A DNA stretch of 64,000 nucleotides from a virus. The position numbers and the translations under genes are program-made. Below the pieces are notes generated by a model. It was not told where the DNA came from and ran no database searches. It worked only from the letters and a program-made list of their open reading frames with translations. Shown in pieces: positions 1 to 19,500 of this stretch; position 1 is the stretch's first letter, and each line of letters opens with the position of its first letter. The DNA is taken from positions 239,058 to 303,057 of the IMG/VR virus record IMGVR_UViG_3300027969_000039. One strand, 5' to 3'.

Positions 1-2919
1 TTTGCTAATGCTGCTAATACTTTAAGTGGCAGCGCAAACTTTGTATTCGATGCTACATCAAATACATTGTCCGTTGATAATGCAAATCTAACAGGCACTT
101 TAAATGGCAACATTGCTAACTTCATTGGGAACTTAACATCATTAAATGCTAACTTAGGTAACTTAGCAACTGCTAACTATGTAAACATAGCAACACAACT
201 TAATGGTAATGTTGGTAATTTCAGTGGTAATGTTACTGCTGCTAACTTTATTACAAGTGGTTCAGGTGGTAACATCAGCGGTGCTAATGTTGTAAGTGCT
301 AATAGTTTCTTAGCTATCGGTGGTACAGCAAACTTCAGTAATACAAGTAATGTTGCATTAGGTAGTGTAAGTAATTTACATATCACAGGCGGAAGTAATG
401 GTTATGTATTGACTACTGACGGCACTGGCAATGTAGCGTGGGAAGAAACTGCTCAATCAAATCAAATTTTTAATGGCAATAGTAATGTAACTATTGCTGA
501 TCCAAATGGTAATGTAACTATTACTGCAAATGCAGGTTCTGCTTACACCTGGACATTTGCTAATACAAATGGTTCATTCAATGCACCGGGCGACGGTAGT
601 TTTGTTGGTGTTATTGGCGCTAATGCTATAACAGCTAACGGTAATATAACTGCAAATGGTAATGTTTATGCAAATTCAGGCGGCGGTGATGGTTATGTTT
701 ATGCTAACTTTGCAAATATTTCTACTGATTTATTTGTTGGTGCTAATGCCAATATCGTTGACACATTAACTGCTAATACTGCTAACATCACTAATCTTAA
801 TGTAGCGAATATCAGTACTACTGGCAATATCACAGCAAATAACGCAACAATTAATTTAGAATTAGCTGGTAATACTGCTAACTTCAGTGGTAACGTTAAA
901 TTTAATGGTGCTGAAGCTAATATAGCTAATGCTTTATATGTTGGTACAAATGCTAACATAGGTGGCAACTTGAATGTAGTTGGTAATATTGCTAATGTTA
1001 ATAACATCAGTGTAACAACTAATATTACTTCTAATAGTGCAAACTTCACTGGTTTCTTACAAGGTGCAAATGCTAACTTTACAGGTAATGTAAATGCTGT
1101 AAACTTCATCGGTAACCTTGCTAATGGTGCAAGTAATGTACAAATTGATAATGGTGGTAATATCAGATTCAGCCCAGGTACTGGATATGCAAATGCTGTA
1201 ATTTTTAGTTCAGGTGGTGTTGATACAATTGGTTATGTAACTGCTAATGGTAATATCACATCAAATACTGGATTTGTTTCTAATACTGTAACAGCATTTG
1301 CTAATACTGCTCTAACTCTTAATGCAGGTACAGCAACTGGTGCAGCTAACATAAATGTTGTTCTTGTACCATCAGGTAATGGTACTGTTGATGTCTCTAG
1401 TAAGAGAATCACAAGTGTAGCAGCTCCAACAAGTGACTCTGATGCTGCTAATAAAGCATATGTTGATAGCGTAGCACAAGGGTTGAATATTAAGGCATCA
1501 GTTCGTGTTGCTACATATGCTGCACTTCCAGCGTATACTTATAACAATGGTACAGCTGGTGTAGGCGCAACTATTACTGCTAATGCATTTGGTGCATTAG
1601 TTGTTGATGGTCAAACAATTTCAACAATAGGCACTCGTGTCTTAGTCAAGAATGAAACTGCTGGCAATGCTCCTTATAACGGTATATACACACTAACAAC
1701 AGCAGGCGGCGTTGCTGATTATTTCGTATTGACTCGTTCATTGGATATGAATGTAGCAATAGAATTTGATGGTGCATTCACTTTCGTTTCTGTTGGTACT
1801 GAAAATGCAGATACTGGTTGGGTACAAACAGGGGAAATTGTTACAGTTGGTACAACTCCTGTAGTTTGGACACAGTTCTCTGGTGCTGGTCAATATACTG
1901 CAAATACTAGTGCTGGTTTAGCATTAAACGGCACAGTATTCAGTGCTAAGGTTGATGGTAACACTAACCCAACAACTGCGTTTGACGGTAACGGTAATAT
2001 TTATGTTCCAGCTGGAGCAGCGTTCACGACACCAAATATTGGTGCTGCAACTGGTACAAGTATTGACTTATCTGGTAATGTATTAGCGGCTAATATTAAT
2101 TCTAACGCAATGATTACGACTGCTAATCTTGAAGTTAGTGCTAATATCTTAACTAATAATATTACTGCTAATGCTAGTGCTAACATTGTTGGTAACTTAA
2201 GTGCTAATAATGCTACTGTTACTAACTTATTAACAGTTAGTGGAAATGCCAATGTTGCTTTAACATTAAATGGTAATGTTGCTAACTTTACTGGTAACTT
2301 AACCGCTGCTAATGCTAACTTAGGTAACTTAGCAACAGCTAATTATGTAAATGTAGCAACACAGATTAATGGTAATGTTGCTAACTTCAGCGGTAACTTA
2401 ACTGCACTTAATGCTAACTTAGGTAACTTAGCTACTGCTAACTATGTAAATGTAGCTAATGACTTGAATGTTGTTGGTACTGCTAATATTGCTAATGTTT
2501 CTATAACAGGTAATATCACTGCTAATAATATTACTTCTAATAACATTATAGCAATGCAACAAGCCAATATTGGCAACACATTGATTAAATGGGCAAACAC
2601 TACAACAACTAGTACTGGTGCTAATCAAACTATTGCATATTACACTATATCAAGTACTGATATCGTTGGTGTAGAGTTCTTAGTAAAAAGTTATGATTCC
2701 ACTCCCGGCGACACTAAATACAGTGTAGCAACAGTGCAAGCAGTTACTAATGGAACGGCTGCAGATTATGCTGTATTTGGAACAGTTAGATTAGGTAATA
2801 CTACTGGTATGCTAGCAGTTAATATGAGTATTGTTGGACCAACAGCAAATATTAACTTGCAAGTTACCCCAGCTAGCAGCAACACTACAGTATGGACTAC
2901 ACAGTATAGATTGATTTAA
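1..2919 (+). CDS. Phage tail fibre / adhesin, beta-repeat type (5' end cut by window)
   Basis: The reading frame is open from base 1, so the true start lies upstream; the first in-window start-like codon (TTG at 67) is not a real start. The protein is built almost wholly of Asn-Ala-Gly-Asn repeats (motifs such as NGNVANFSGN and LGNLATANYVNVA), expected to form a long beta-helical or beta-prism shaft. A central insert (about 1380-1900) has the phage-fibre signature NKAYVD followed by a compact domain containing VLVKNE and NGIYTL, typical of T4-like fibre proteins. The unit with NLHITGG and YVLTTDGTGNVAW recurs in the 3009-residue fibre. It is probably a structural virion protein acting at the host surface. 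The next fibre gene starts 3 bases after the stop. The family call is secure; which fibre it is cannot be told. Confidence 0.8.
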   Translation, partial: FANAANTLSGSANFVFDATSNTLSVDNANLTGTLNGNIANFIGNLTSLNANLGNLATANYVNIATQLNGNVGNFSGNVTAANFITSGSGGNISGANVVSANSFLAIGGTANFSNTSNVALGSVSNLHITGGSNGYVLTTDGTGNVAWEETAQSNQIFNGNSNVTIADPNGNVTITANAGSAYTWTFANTNGSFNAPGDGSFVGVIGANAITANGNITANGNVYANSGGGDGYVYANFANISTDLFVGANANIVDTLTANTANITNLNVANISTTGNITANNATINLELAGNTANFSGNVKFNGAEANIANALYVGTNANIGGNLNVVGNIANVNNISVTTNITSNSANFTGFLQGANANFTGNVNAVNFIGNLANGASNVQIDNGGNIRFSPGTGYANAVIFSSGGVDTIGYVTANGNITSNTGFVSNTVTAFANTALTLNAGTATGAANINVVLVPSGNGTVDVSSKRITSVAAPTSDSDAANKAYVDSVAQGLNIKASVRVATYAALPAYTYNNGTAGVGATITANAFGALVVDGQTISTIGTRVLVKNETAGNAPYNGIYTLTTAGGVADYFVLTRSLDMNVAIEFDGAFTFVSVGTENADTGWVQTGEIVTVGTTPVVWTQFSGAGQYTANTSAGLALNGTVFSAKVDGNTNPTTAFDGNGNIYVPAGAAFTTPNIGAATGTSIDLSGNVLAANINSNAMITTANLEVSANILTNNITANASANIVGNLSANNATVTNLLTVSGNANVALTLNGNVANFTGNLTAANANLGNLATANYVNVATQINGNVANFSGNLTALNANLGNLATANYVNVANDLNVVGTANIANVSITGNITANNITSNNIIAMQQANIGNTLIKWANTTTTSTGANQTIAYYTISSTDIVGVEFLVKSYDSTPGDTKYSVATVQAVTNGTAADYAVFGTVRLGNTTGMLAVNMSIVGPTANINLQVTPASSNTTVWTTQYRLI

Positions 2920-2922
2920 TAA

Positions 2923-5250
2923 ATGGCAACTCAAGCATTCAACGCGGATACCGGGGTTAGCGTTGGAAGCAGTGCTAGTCTTGTAATTGATGCTAACAGA
3001 AACGCAAATTTTGCGAATGTTAGCGCCAACCTTGGAAATTTTTCTGGCAATGTTTCTACCAATAGCTTCTTTGTAGGAGACGGTGGTTATTTAACCAATA
3101 TAAGTTCCGGCGGCTCTAGCTTAAATGTAAGTCAATACACGACTGGAACAATTAGTAATACAGTAACAAGTGTAGCTAATTTATTATTTGACACCACAAC
3201 AGGTTTTAGTGTAACTAATTTAGGTAATGGCAATGCATTAATTCAATTAGGTAGTTCATTCAAAACTTGGGAAGTTGCAGGTCAAACCAGTCTTGTTGCG
3301 GTAGGTGAAGATACTGTACAGTTCATAGCCGGCTCTGGTATAGATATCACAACTAATGCCTTAGCATACCCACAACAAATCACATTCTCTGCTAATTTAG
3401 GAAACATCTCAGACAATGAGATTAGCAATGGAACTAGTAATGTTTCTATCCCAACAGCAAATGGTAATGTTTTCATATCAGTCAATGGTAACGCAAATGT
3501 AGCAGTGGTTACTAGCACTGGTGCCAATATCAATGGAACATTAACTGTAAGCAATACAGTAACTATCTCAAATACAGCAGGTGGAGCAACGAACATTGCA
3601 TTAGGTAGTCCTAGTCAAGGAAATCTAGTAAGCAATGCAATATCTTTTACCACGGACTCAACAGTGTCAAACGCCATCGCCCAATTAAATACAGTATTAG
3701 GGAAATTAGTTCCCCCGTCTCCCCCTAATTTCCCTGCCAGTCAATCAATAACTATTAATAGCTTGTCATCATATCGTATGGCAAACTATGTTCAAACTGA
3801 TAATACTCCTGGCGCAAACAAATCAGTAGCAGGTGGAACAACGGTATCAACCGTAACCAGAGTAGCAACATACACTACAAGCAATATAGCTAACGCTGGC
3901 CCGGGTGATAGTGGAACAATTACTGCATTTCTGAATGGCGCCAATGCAGGAAGTAGAATACTTACTACTAGTTTAAATGGAAACGGTGTTTATAGTAATT
4001 TAGTTATATTCAATAATGCTGACTATAATACAGTCAATGCAAATATTACTGCCGGGTTTTGGAGTGTGTTTTCTTCAAGAGCCTCAGGTACAGTAACTCA
4101 AGGTTGGAATGAAGTATACATAAGAGATTCAGCTACTAGTAACACTAATACTGCAAATTGGTTCTATGATTCAAGTTCACCCGGCACTCCCACATTCAGT
4201 TCACTATCAATAACTGCGCCCGGGTCACCTACTTATACATACTCAAGTACTGTTCCACATTATGCTAATACTAATAATTTTACCATTGGATTTAACTGTA
4301 CAAAATTAAGTGGAAACATGTATCCAGTGAGTGATGCGTTTGTAACAGGAACAGCAGGTGGCGCATTTGCTGCACCAACATCAGTAACATACGCTACGGC
4401 AGGCGTTACTACACCACTAGCACAAAATTTATATGTAAGTTCTGGTTCGCAAGCAGTATCAACTACTAGTAGTATAATATCAGGATTTGGTGCAAGTACA
4501 ACTGGACCAAGTGTTAATGTACTAAACAGTTATGCTACTGGAACACAGTCATTCACTACTACATTAGGTGCCAATGTATTATATAAAACAGGAACAGTAA
4601 GTTCATTGAGTGTTATACAAGAAGCTAATATTTATATTGGTTCAACGATAGGGGTTGGATCTGGATTAGCATTTAGAATATTAAACCCAGGTGCAAGTAA
4701 TACTCCATACTTTACAGGATATGAAACTGCATTTGATAGTCAGTCAAGTTTATTAAGAGTATACGATGCAACCGTAGTAGCAAATGTATTAAAACATGAT
4801 CAAACAAATTACTCAACGGGTTATTTACCAGTTGGCCCTGATTTAAGCACTGGTAGAAGTGGTACACAGTATTTTACTTTTAAAGTTGTTAGAACATCTG
4901 TATCTAAATTTGATGTAGGATGGTCAGGGAACATAGCTGGATTATGGGTAGCTTTGCCTGGAAGTACCATTGATAACACTTCAACTGCAAATGGTTGGTT
5001 AGATATGACAGTTTCGTATGCTGGAGCAGGAGTTCCGGGTGCGAATGTAGCTGCTGGTGGTAATGGAAGTGACGGTTCTGCATTGGGAGGAACAGCTCCG
5101 ATAAATATAGTACAGACAAATAAATTCATTACTGCGACCTTTGGAACTGTAAGTAGTTCTAGTACAGCACAAAATGAAATTTATTTAAGGGTAGGATTAA
5201 CAAGCGGACAAACTGTTACAGCATTATCATTGAGAGCGGCAAGCAACTAA
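2923..5250 (+). CDS. Phage tail fibre protein (775 aa)
   Basis: It starts at ATG 2923, just after the previous stop, with an N-terminal MATQAFNADTG module resembling the start of other fibre genes here (MATIINADNG, MAAIINGDTG). Residues of about 1-230 carry the Asn/Gly/Ala beta-repeats, with the SNGTSNVSIPTANGNV unit that also recurs in the 2607-aa fibre. The rest is Ser/Thr-rich, non-repetitive and probably globular beta-sandwich material forming the tip. No enzymatic motif or coiled coil was seen. It likely forms trimers in the virion tail and contributes to receptor binding. Position inside an unbroken run of fibre genes supports the call; the receptor is unknown. Confidence 0.75.
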   Translation: MATQAFNADTGVSVGSSASLVIDANRNANFANVSANLGNFSGNVSTNSFFVGDGGYLTNISSGGSSLNVSQYTTGTISNTVTSVANLLFDTTTGFSVTNLGNGNALIQLGSSFKTWEVAGQTSLVAVGEDTVQFIAGSGIDITTNALAYPQQITFSANLGNISDNEISNGTSNVSIPTANGNVFISVNGNANVAVVTSTGANINGTLTVSNTVTISNTAGGATNIALGSPSQGNLVSNAISFTTDSTVSNAIAQLNTVLGKLVPPSPPNFPASQSITINSLSSYRMANYVQTDNTPGANKSVAGGTTVSTVTRVATYTTSNIANAGPGDSGTITAFLNGANAGSRILTTSLNGNGVYSNLVIFNNADYNTVNANITAGFWSVFSSRASGTVTQGWNEVYIRDSATSNTNTANWFYDSSSPGTPTFSSLSITAPGSPTYTYSSTVPHYANTNNFTIGFNCTKLSGNMYPVSDAFVTGTAGGAFAAPTSVTYATAGVTTPLAQNLYVSSGSQAVSTTSSIISGFGASTTGPSVNVLNSYATGTQSFTTTLGANVLYKTGTVSSLSVIQEANIYIGSTIGVGSGLAFRILNPGASNTPYFTGYETAFDSQSSLLRVYDATVVANVLKHDQTNYSTGYLPVGPDLSTGRSGTQYFTFKVVRTSVSKFDVGWSGNIAGLWVALPGSTIDNTSTANGWLDMTVSYAGAGVPGANVAAGGNGSDGSALGGTAPINIVQTNKFITATFGTVSSSSTAQNEIYLRVGLTSGQTVTALSLRAASN

Positions 5251-5257
5251 CTAAATC

Positions 5258-14287
<9,030 letters not shown>

Positions 14288-14310
14288 AATGAAACTAGAT
14301 AATGGTAACG

Positions 14311-14318
14311 GATAAATA
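14311..14318 (+). promoter_or_regulatory. Putative T4-type late promoter (GATAAATA)
   Basis: A 7/8 match to the T4 late octamer TATAAATA, followed by C as at several other sites here. It lies in the 53-base gap after the giant fibre gene and 23 bases before the next ATG. Late promoters of this type are read by phage sigma gp55 in T4-like phages; no such gene is inside the window. Confidence 0.5.
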
Positions 14319-14340
14319 CTTACTGAAAGATAATTAAAGA

Positions 14341-15237
14341 ATGCCATACGGAACATTAGCGATAGATTCAATAACACCCTCAGCGAACGCACTATCTGTC
14401 ACGGGTAGCGTGTCATCGGTAAATACTTTTGGGTTCAAAAATCGTATCATCAATGGTGGACTATCAATTGATCAAAGAAATAGTGGCGCAGCACAAACTA
14501 TAACAGCGGCTGCGGCTATTGCTTATACTGTAGACAGATGGTATGCATATTGTACTGGTGCAAATGTCACTGGTCAACAGATAGCTGGAACATATCTATC
14601 ATCACAATATCGCTATCAATTCACAGGTGCAGCGAGTGTTACTGCGATTGGGTTTGGTCAACGCATTGAGCAACTTAATTGTTATGATTTAGCAAACTCA
14701 ACTGCTACCCTTAGTTGTTATATCTCTAATTCATTACTAACAACTGTTACATGGACAGCTTATTACGCTAATACAGCAAACACATTTGGTTCATTAGCAA
14801 GTCCGACAGTGACACAGATAGCTACGGGAACATTCACAGTCACATCATCTAGGGCGCAATATTCAGCGCAGATAGCTATACCATCAGCGGCTACTACTGG
14901 AATTCAAATAGTATTCACAGTGGGCGCACAGACGAGCGGTACATGGGTAATTGATACTATTCAACTTGAAGAAGGAACTCAAGCTACATCGTTTGATTAT
15001 CGTTCAATAATTACAGAATTACAATTTTGTCAGAGATATTATGAAATTGGTGGTGGCGTAAGTAATGCTGATTATGCAATGCAATATTATAAAGTCACTA
15101 AACGAGTAACTGGTGCAGTAACCACAGCAGGGGTAACTGGATCAGTCACAGTTGGTCCACTCATAAGCACAGATAATTTTTATGCGAAATTTAGTAACGT
15201 AACTGGATTCAGTTGGATAGCCAATGCGGAGTTATAA
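14341..15237 (+). CDS. Short tail fibre with NRIINGG / carbohydrate-binding-like domain (298 aa)
   Basis: After a short N-terminal attachment module (SITPSANALSVTGS) the protein has the widespread phage-fibre domain marked by NRIINGGLSIDQRNSG, YTVDRWYAY and, near residues 215-245, QLEEGTQATSFDYR and LQFCQRYYE. In known phages this beta-sandwich domain sits at fibre C-termini and resembles carbohydrate-binding modules. About 50 residues follow it and give the tip its specificity. It is preceded by a late-promoter-like octamer and followed 3 bases later by the next fibre gene. Family membership is clear; the ligand is unknown. Confidence 0.8.
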   Translation: MPYGTLAIDSITPSANALSVTGSVSSVNTFGFKNRIINGGLSIDQRNSGAAQTITAAAAIAYTVDRWYAYCTGANVTGQQIAGTYLSSQYRYQFTGAASVTAIGFGQRIEQLNCYDLANSTATLSCYISNSLLTTVTWTAYYANTANTFGSLASPTVTQIATGTFTVTSSRAQYSAQIAIPSAATTGIQIVFTVGAQTSGTWVIDTIQLEEGTQATSFDYRSIITELQFCQRYYEIGGGVSNADYAMQYYKVTKRVTGAVTTAGVTGSVTVGPLISTDNFYAKFSNVTGFSWIANAEL

Positions 15238-15240
15238 CAT

Positions 15241-15918
15241 ATGGCAACTATAATAAATGCAGATAACGGTGTAGTCAGCGGTGTTCCGGGACTGAAGTAT
15301 GTCTCAGACTCTACTGGTAATCTTCAACTACAGACTAATGGTACTAACGCATTATTGGTAGACACTAGTCAATATCCATCCGCAACGGTGAATGGATTAG
15401 GTACTGGTCGTATTCCAGCAGAACAGTTCTATAGATTGAATAGTGATTTGGTTGGTGCGAATGTGAATACAGCACAAAGCATATTAGGGGTTGGGGTTAC
15501 ATTGATCGGTAGTACGGTATATCAGTTTGAAGCTGTTTACGCATTAAGCAAAACAGCCGGGACAACATCTCATGCGTACGGGCTTGGATTTGGAGGAACA
15601 GCTACTATAAACAATATTGGATATGATGTACAAGGGTTGTTTAAAACAGGAGCTTTTGCTGGAGGCGCCCCTGATATGGCGTTGTATATACAAACAGCTA
15701 CAAATACTGCTGTAACTGGCCCTTTGGCCCTTGCTGGTCTTCAGTTTTTTTGTCTAATAAAAGGTACAGTTTCTGTTAACGCCGGCGGTACATTTATTCC
15801 GCAATATACACTAAGCGCAGCGCCAGGTGGCGCATACACTACAGCTATTGGCAGCTATTTCAAAATCTCTCCACTAGGTGCTAGTGGATCGAATACAAGT
15901 ATAGGAACATGGAGTTAA
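15241..15918 (+). CDS. Short tail fibre protein (225 aa)
   Basis: It begins with MATIINADNGVVSG, a short N-terminal module shared with neighbours, then the sequence GTGRIPAEQFYRLNSD, often the junction to the tip domain of T4-like fibre proteins. The remainder (QSILGVGVTLIGSTVYQFEA and following) is a Gly/Ala-rich beta domain that matches my recollection of phage fibre C-terminal domains. No catalytic motifs were seen. It is likely a virion adhesin with a tip different from the preceding and following genes, so these three genes read as a cassette of alternative or co-assembled fibres. Confidence 0.7.
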   Translation: MATIINADNGVVSGVPGLKYVSDSTGNLQLQTNGTNALLVDTSQYPSATVNGLGTGRIPAEQFYRLNSDLVGANVNTAQSILGVGVTLIGSTVYQFEAVYALSKTAGTTSHAYGLGFGGTATINNIGYDVQGLFKTGAFAGGAPDMALYIQTATNTAVTGPLALAGLQFFCLIKGTVSVNAGGTFIPQYTLSAAPGGAYTTAIGSYFKISPLGASGSNTSIGTWS

Positions 15919-15919
15919 T

Positions 15920-16534
15920 ATGGCAGCGATAATAAACGGTGATACGGGAATCACATTTCCAGCTGGTGGTGTTGGAAATCCTACAAGTGCTGTCGTTGGT
16001 ACGACTGACACACAAACATTAACGAACAAAACGATTTTAGGCGGAGCAATTAGTTCAGGTACTTCTGTAACTGCTAGTGGCACAAGCGTAGGATTTCCCA
16101 ATATCCCAAGTTGGGCAAAAAGAATCACATTGCAATTGTTTGCAGTATCAACAAACGGCACATCTGGAAATTTAACTGCCCAGCTTGGAACAGGTGGCAC
16201 GCCGACATACGTTGCATCTGGGTATGCTGGTACATCTTCAATTATTAGAGGCTCAACATCAACTGCAAGCGCAGGCGCTATTAGTACTGGTTTTGATTTG
16301 TTAAGGGCATTGGCTACTACGGCATTTACATCTGGAACATTTGTTTTTACTCTTGTAGATGCGGCAACAAATAAATGGGTTTGTTCTGCAATAATGGGAA
16401 GAAGCGATGAAGCAACTACAATTTTTACCGCAGGTTACATTGAGTTGGGTAGTGCCTTAACTGCCGTTAGGTTAACAACTACTACCGGTGTAGATAGTTT
16501 TGACGCAGGTACTGTAAATATTCTGTACGAATAA
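15920..16534 (+). CDS. Short tail fibre protein (204 aa)
   Basis: It starts at ATG 15920, one base after the preceding stop, with MAAIINGDTGITFPAGG. The TDTQTLTNKTILGG motif near residue 30 is a common phage-fibre element. The C-terminal domain has FPNIPSWAKRITLQLFAVSTNG, a signature of many phage tail-fibre tips. It is probably a receptor-binding or fibre accessory protein and forms one set with the two genes before it. Confidence 0.72.
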   Translation: MAAIINGDTGITFPAGGVGNPTSAVVGTTDTQTLTNKTILGGAISSGTSVTASGTSVGFPNIPSWAKRITLQLFAVSTNGTSGNLTAQLGTGGTPTYVASGYAGTSSIIRGSTSTASAGAISTGFDLLRALATTAFTSGTFVFTLVDAATNKWVCSAIMGRSDEATTIFTAGYIELGSALTAVRLTTTTGVDSFDAGTVNILYE

Positions 16535-16568
16535 ATCATACCAACTAGATATTCACTTTCAAAAGACG

Positions 16569-16576
16569 CATAAATA
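16569..16576 (+). promoter_or_regulatory. Putative T4-type late promoter (CATAAATA)
   Basis: A 7/8 match to TATAAATA in the 60-base gap before the 2607-aa fibre gene. The octamer ends 18 bases before the ATG, leaving room for a start site and the ribosome-binding site aaggaa. Confidence 0.55.
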
Positions 16577-16594
16577 TAAGAACAAGGAACATAG

Positions 16595-19500
16595 ATGGCA
16601 GTTTTAACGATACAACCGGTAGCAATTGACTCAGCGAATAACTTCACATTCGCTAGTACAACCAGCAACTCAGTAACCGTCTCGGGAAACGCTACAGGTA
16701 ATGTTAATATCGCCACTGTAACTGCAAACTTAGGTTTCCGTGGTGTTTTTGCTACATATACAGATAATTCTGCTGCATCATCAGCGACAGTAGCTAATGC
16801 AGCTATACACGCATTTGCTGCACCAAACTTAGCAGCGGCGAACACAGGTGTCACGTTCACAAACGCAGCTACTTTCTATATCGCAGGTGGACCAGTAGCT
16901 AATACAAATGCTACGATAACTAACTCATATTCATTATTAGCAGGGGGAAACGCACGTTTCACTGGTAATATCATAGGTACACTAGCGAATGGCAATAGTA
17001 ATATCTATATCGCTACCGCAAACGGCAATGTGACTGTAGCTGCTGCTGGTAACACAACACTAACAATCACTGGTACTGGGGTGAATGTAGCTGGTACAGG
17101 AAATTTTAGTGCTAACGTTGCTGCTGCATATTTCATAGGTAATGGTAGTCAATTGACAGGACTTCCAAGTAGTAGCGGTGCAACAGGCGCTACTGGATAT
17201 ACAGGTAGTACTGGAGCAACGGGTGCTACAGGAGCAACAGGCAATTCAGGTAGCACAGGTGCAACTGGTTTAGGTAGTACAGGTGCAACTGGTGCAACTG
17301 GTAATCAAGGTAGCACAGGAGCAACTGGCTTAGGTAGTACTGGCGCTACTGGTAATGATGGAGCCACAGGAGCAACTGGCTTAGGTAGTACTGGTGCAAC
17401 TGGTGCAACTGGTGCAACAGGTAATCAAGGTAGCACAGGAGCAACTGGATTAGGTAGTACAGGTGCCACAGGTGCAACTGGTTTAGGCAGTACGGGTGCT
17501 ACAGGAGCCACTGGTTTAGGTGCTACGGGCGCCACTGGTGCAACTGGCTTTAATGGCGCAACCGGAGCAACAGGACCAGTTGCAGGCAGTAATACTCAAA
17601 TTGTATTCAATGACGCCGGCACTGCGAATGGTAGTGCTAATTTAACATTCAATAAAACAACTAATGTATTAGCAGTAGTTGGTAATGTAACCGCAAGTAA
17701 TTTTGTAGGTGCATTAGCGAATGGGAATAGCAACGTATACATAGCAACAGCTAATGGAAACGTAACTATAGCAGCAGTAGGCAACACAACATTGACTGTT
17801 ACTGGTACTGGCGCTAATATCACTGGTACAGCAAACATCTCTGGTAATTTAACTATAGGATCAGCCACTGGTGGTAACTTAACTGGTGCTAATGTTATTA
17901 GTGCTAACACAGGTAATTTTACTGCTAATGTAACAGCAGCATACTTTATTGGCAATGGTAGTCAATTGACTGGACTTACTAGTTTTACAGGTTCAACTGG
18001 TGCTACTGGTGCTACTGGATATAATGGTGCCACTGGCGCAACTGGTTTAGGTAGTACAGGTGCTACTGGTGCAACTGGTTTAGGTAGTACAGGTGCTACA
18101 GGTGCAACTGGTTTAGGTAGTACAGGTGCAACAGGTGCAGCAGGCAATGACGGTGCAACTGGTGCAACTGGTCCGATTGCCGGAAGTAATACTCAAGTTG
18201 TATTCAATGACGCAGGTGTTGCGAATGGTAGTGCTAATCTAACTTTTAACAAAACAACCAACGTGTTAGCAGTAACTGGTAATGTTAGTGCTACTTACTA
18301 TATTGGCAATGGTAGTCAATTAACTGGTATTGCAACTGGTACTCCTGCTAGCATCAGCAATGGAAATAGTAATGTAAACATTCCTGCTGCGAACGGTAAC
18401 ATTACTATGAGTGCTGTGGGTAATAGTAACGTAGTAATTATCACTGGTACCGGCATGAATGTTGCAGGAACTGCAAATATCTCTGGTAATTTAACAATAG
18501 GTTCAGCTACAGGTGGTAATTTAACTGGTGCTAATGTAATATTTGCAAATGTGTTTACCTCGAATGTAACAACAGGTACTGCTCCGTTTATTGTTAGTTC
18601 AAATACAGTAGTAGCAAACTTGAATGCTGATTTACTTGATGGATATACTACAGCAACAGCAAATACGGCAAATACAGTTGCAGTAAGAGATGCAAGTGGC
18701 AATTTAAGTGCTAATTATTTTATCGGTAATGGTAGTCAATTGACAGGTGTAGGTAGTGCCGGTTCATTGTCAAATGGTAATAGTAATGTAAATATTCCAG
18801 TGGCCAATGGTAATATAACTATTAGTGCTGTTGGTAACGCTAATGTAGTGATAGTAACTGGTACTGGTATGAATGTTGCAGGTACAACAAATATCTCTGG
18901 TAATTTAACAATAGGTTCAGCTACAGGTGGTAATTTAACTGGTGCAAATGTATTAAGTGCAAATACAGGTAATTTCAGTGCTAATGTAACAGCATCATAT
19001 TTCTTAGGTAATGGTAGTCAATTGACCGGTCTTTCAAGTAGCAGCGGCGCCACTGGTGCTACAGGTGCAGGTGCGACTGGTGCAACTGGAGCTACTGGTT
19101 TAGGTAGTACTGGTGCGACAGGTGCAACTGGTGTAGGTAGTACTGGTGCAACTGGTGTAGGTAGTACTGGTGCAACTGGTGTAGGTAGTACTGGTGCAAT
19201 TGGAGCGACGGGCGCTACTGGATTAGGTAGCACGGGTGCTACAGGTGCAGCAGGCAATGACGGTGCAACTGGTGCAACTGGCTTAGGTAGTACTGGTGCA
19301 ACTGGTGCAACTGGTGCAACAGGCAATTTAGGTAGCACAGGTGCAACTGGCGCCCAAGGTGCAACAGGTGCAACTGGTTTAGGTAGTACAGGTGCAACTG
19401 GTGCCCAAGGTGCAACAGGTGATCAAGGTGCAACAGGTGCAACTGGTTTAGGTAGTACAGGTGCAACTGGTGCCCAAGGTGCAACAGGTACAGCAGGTAA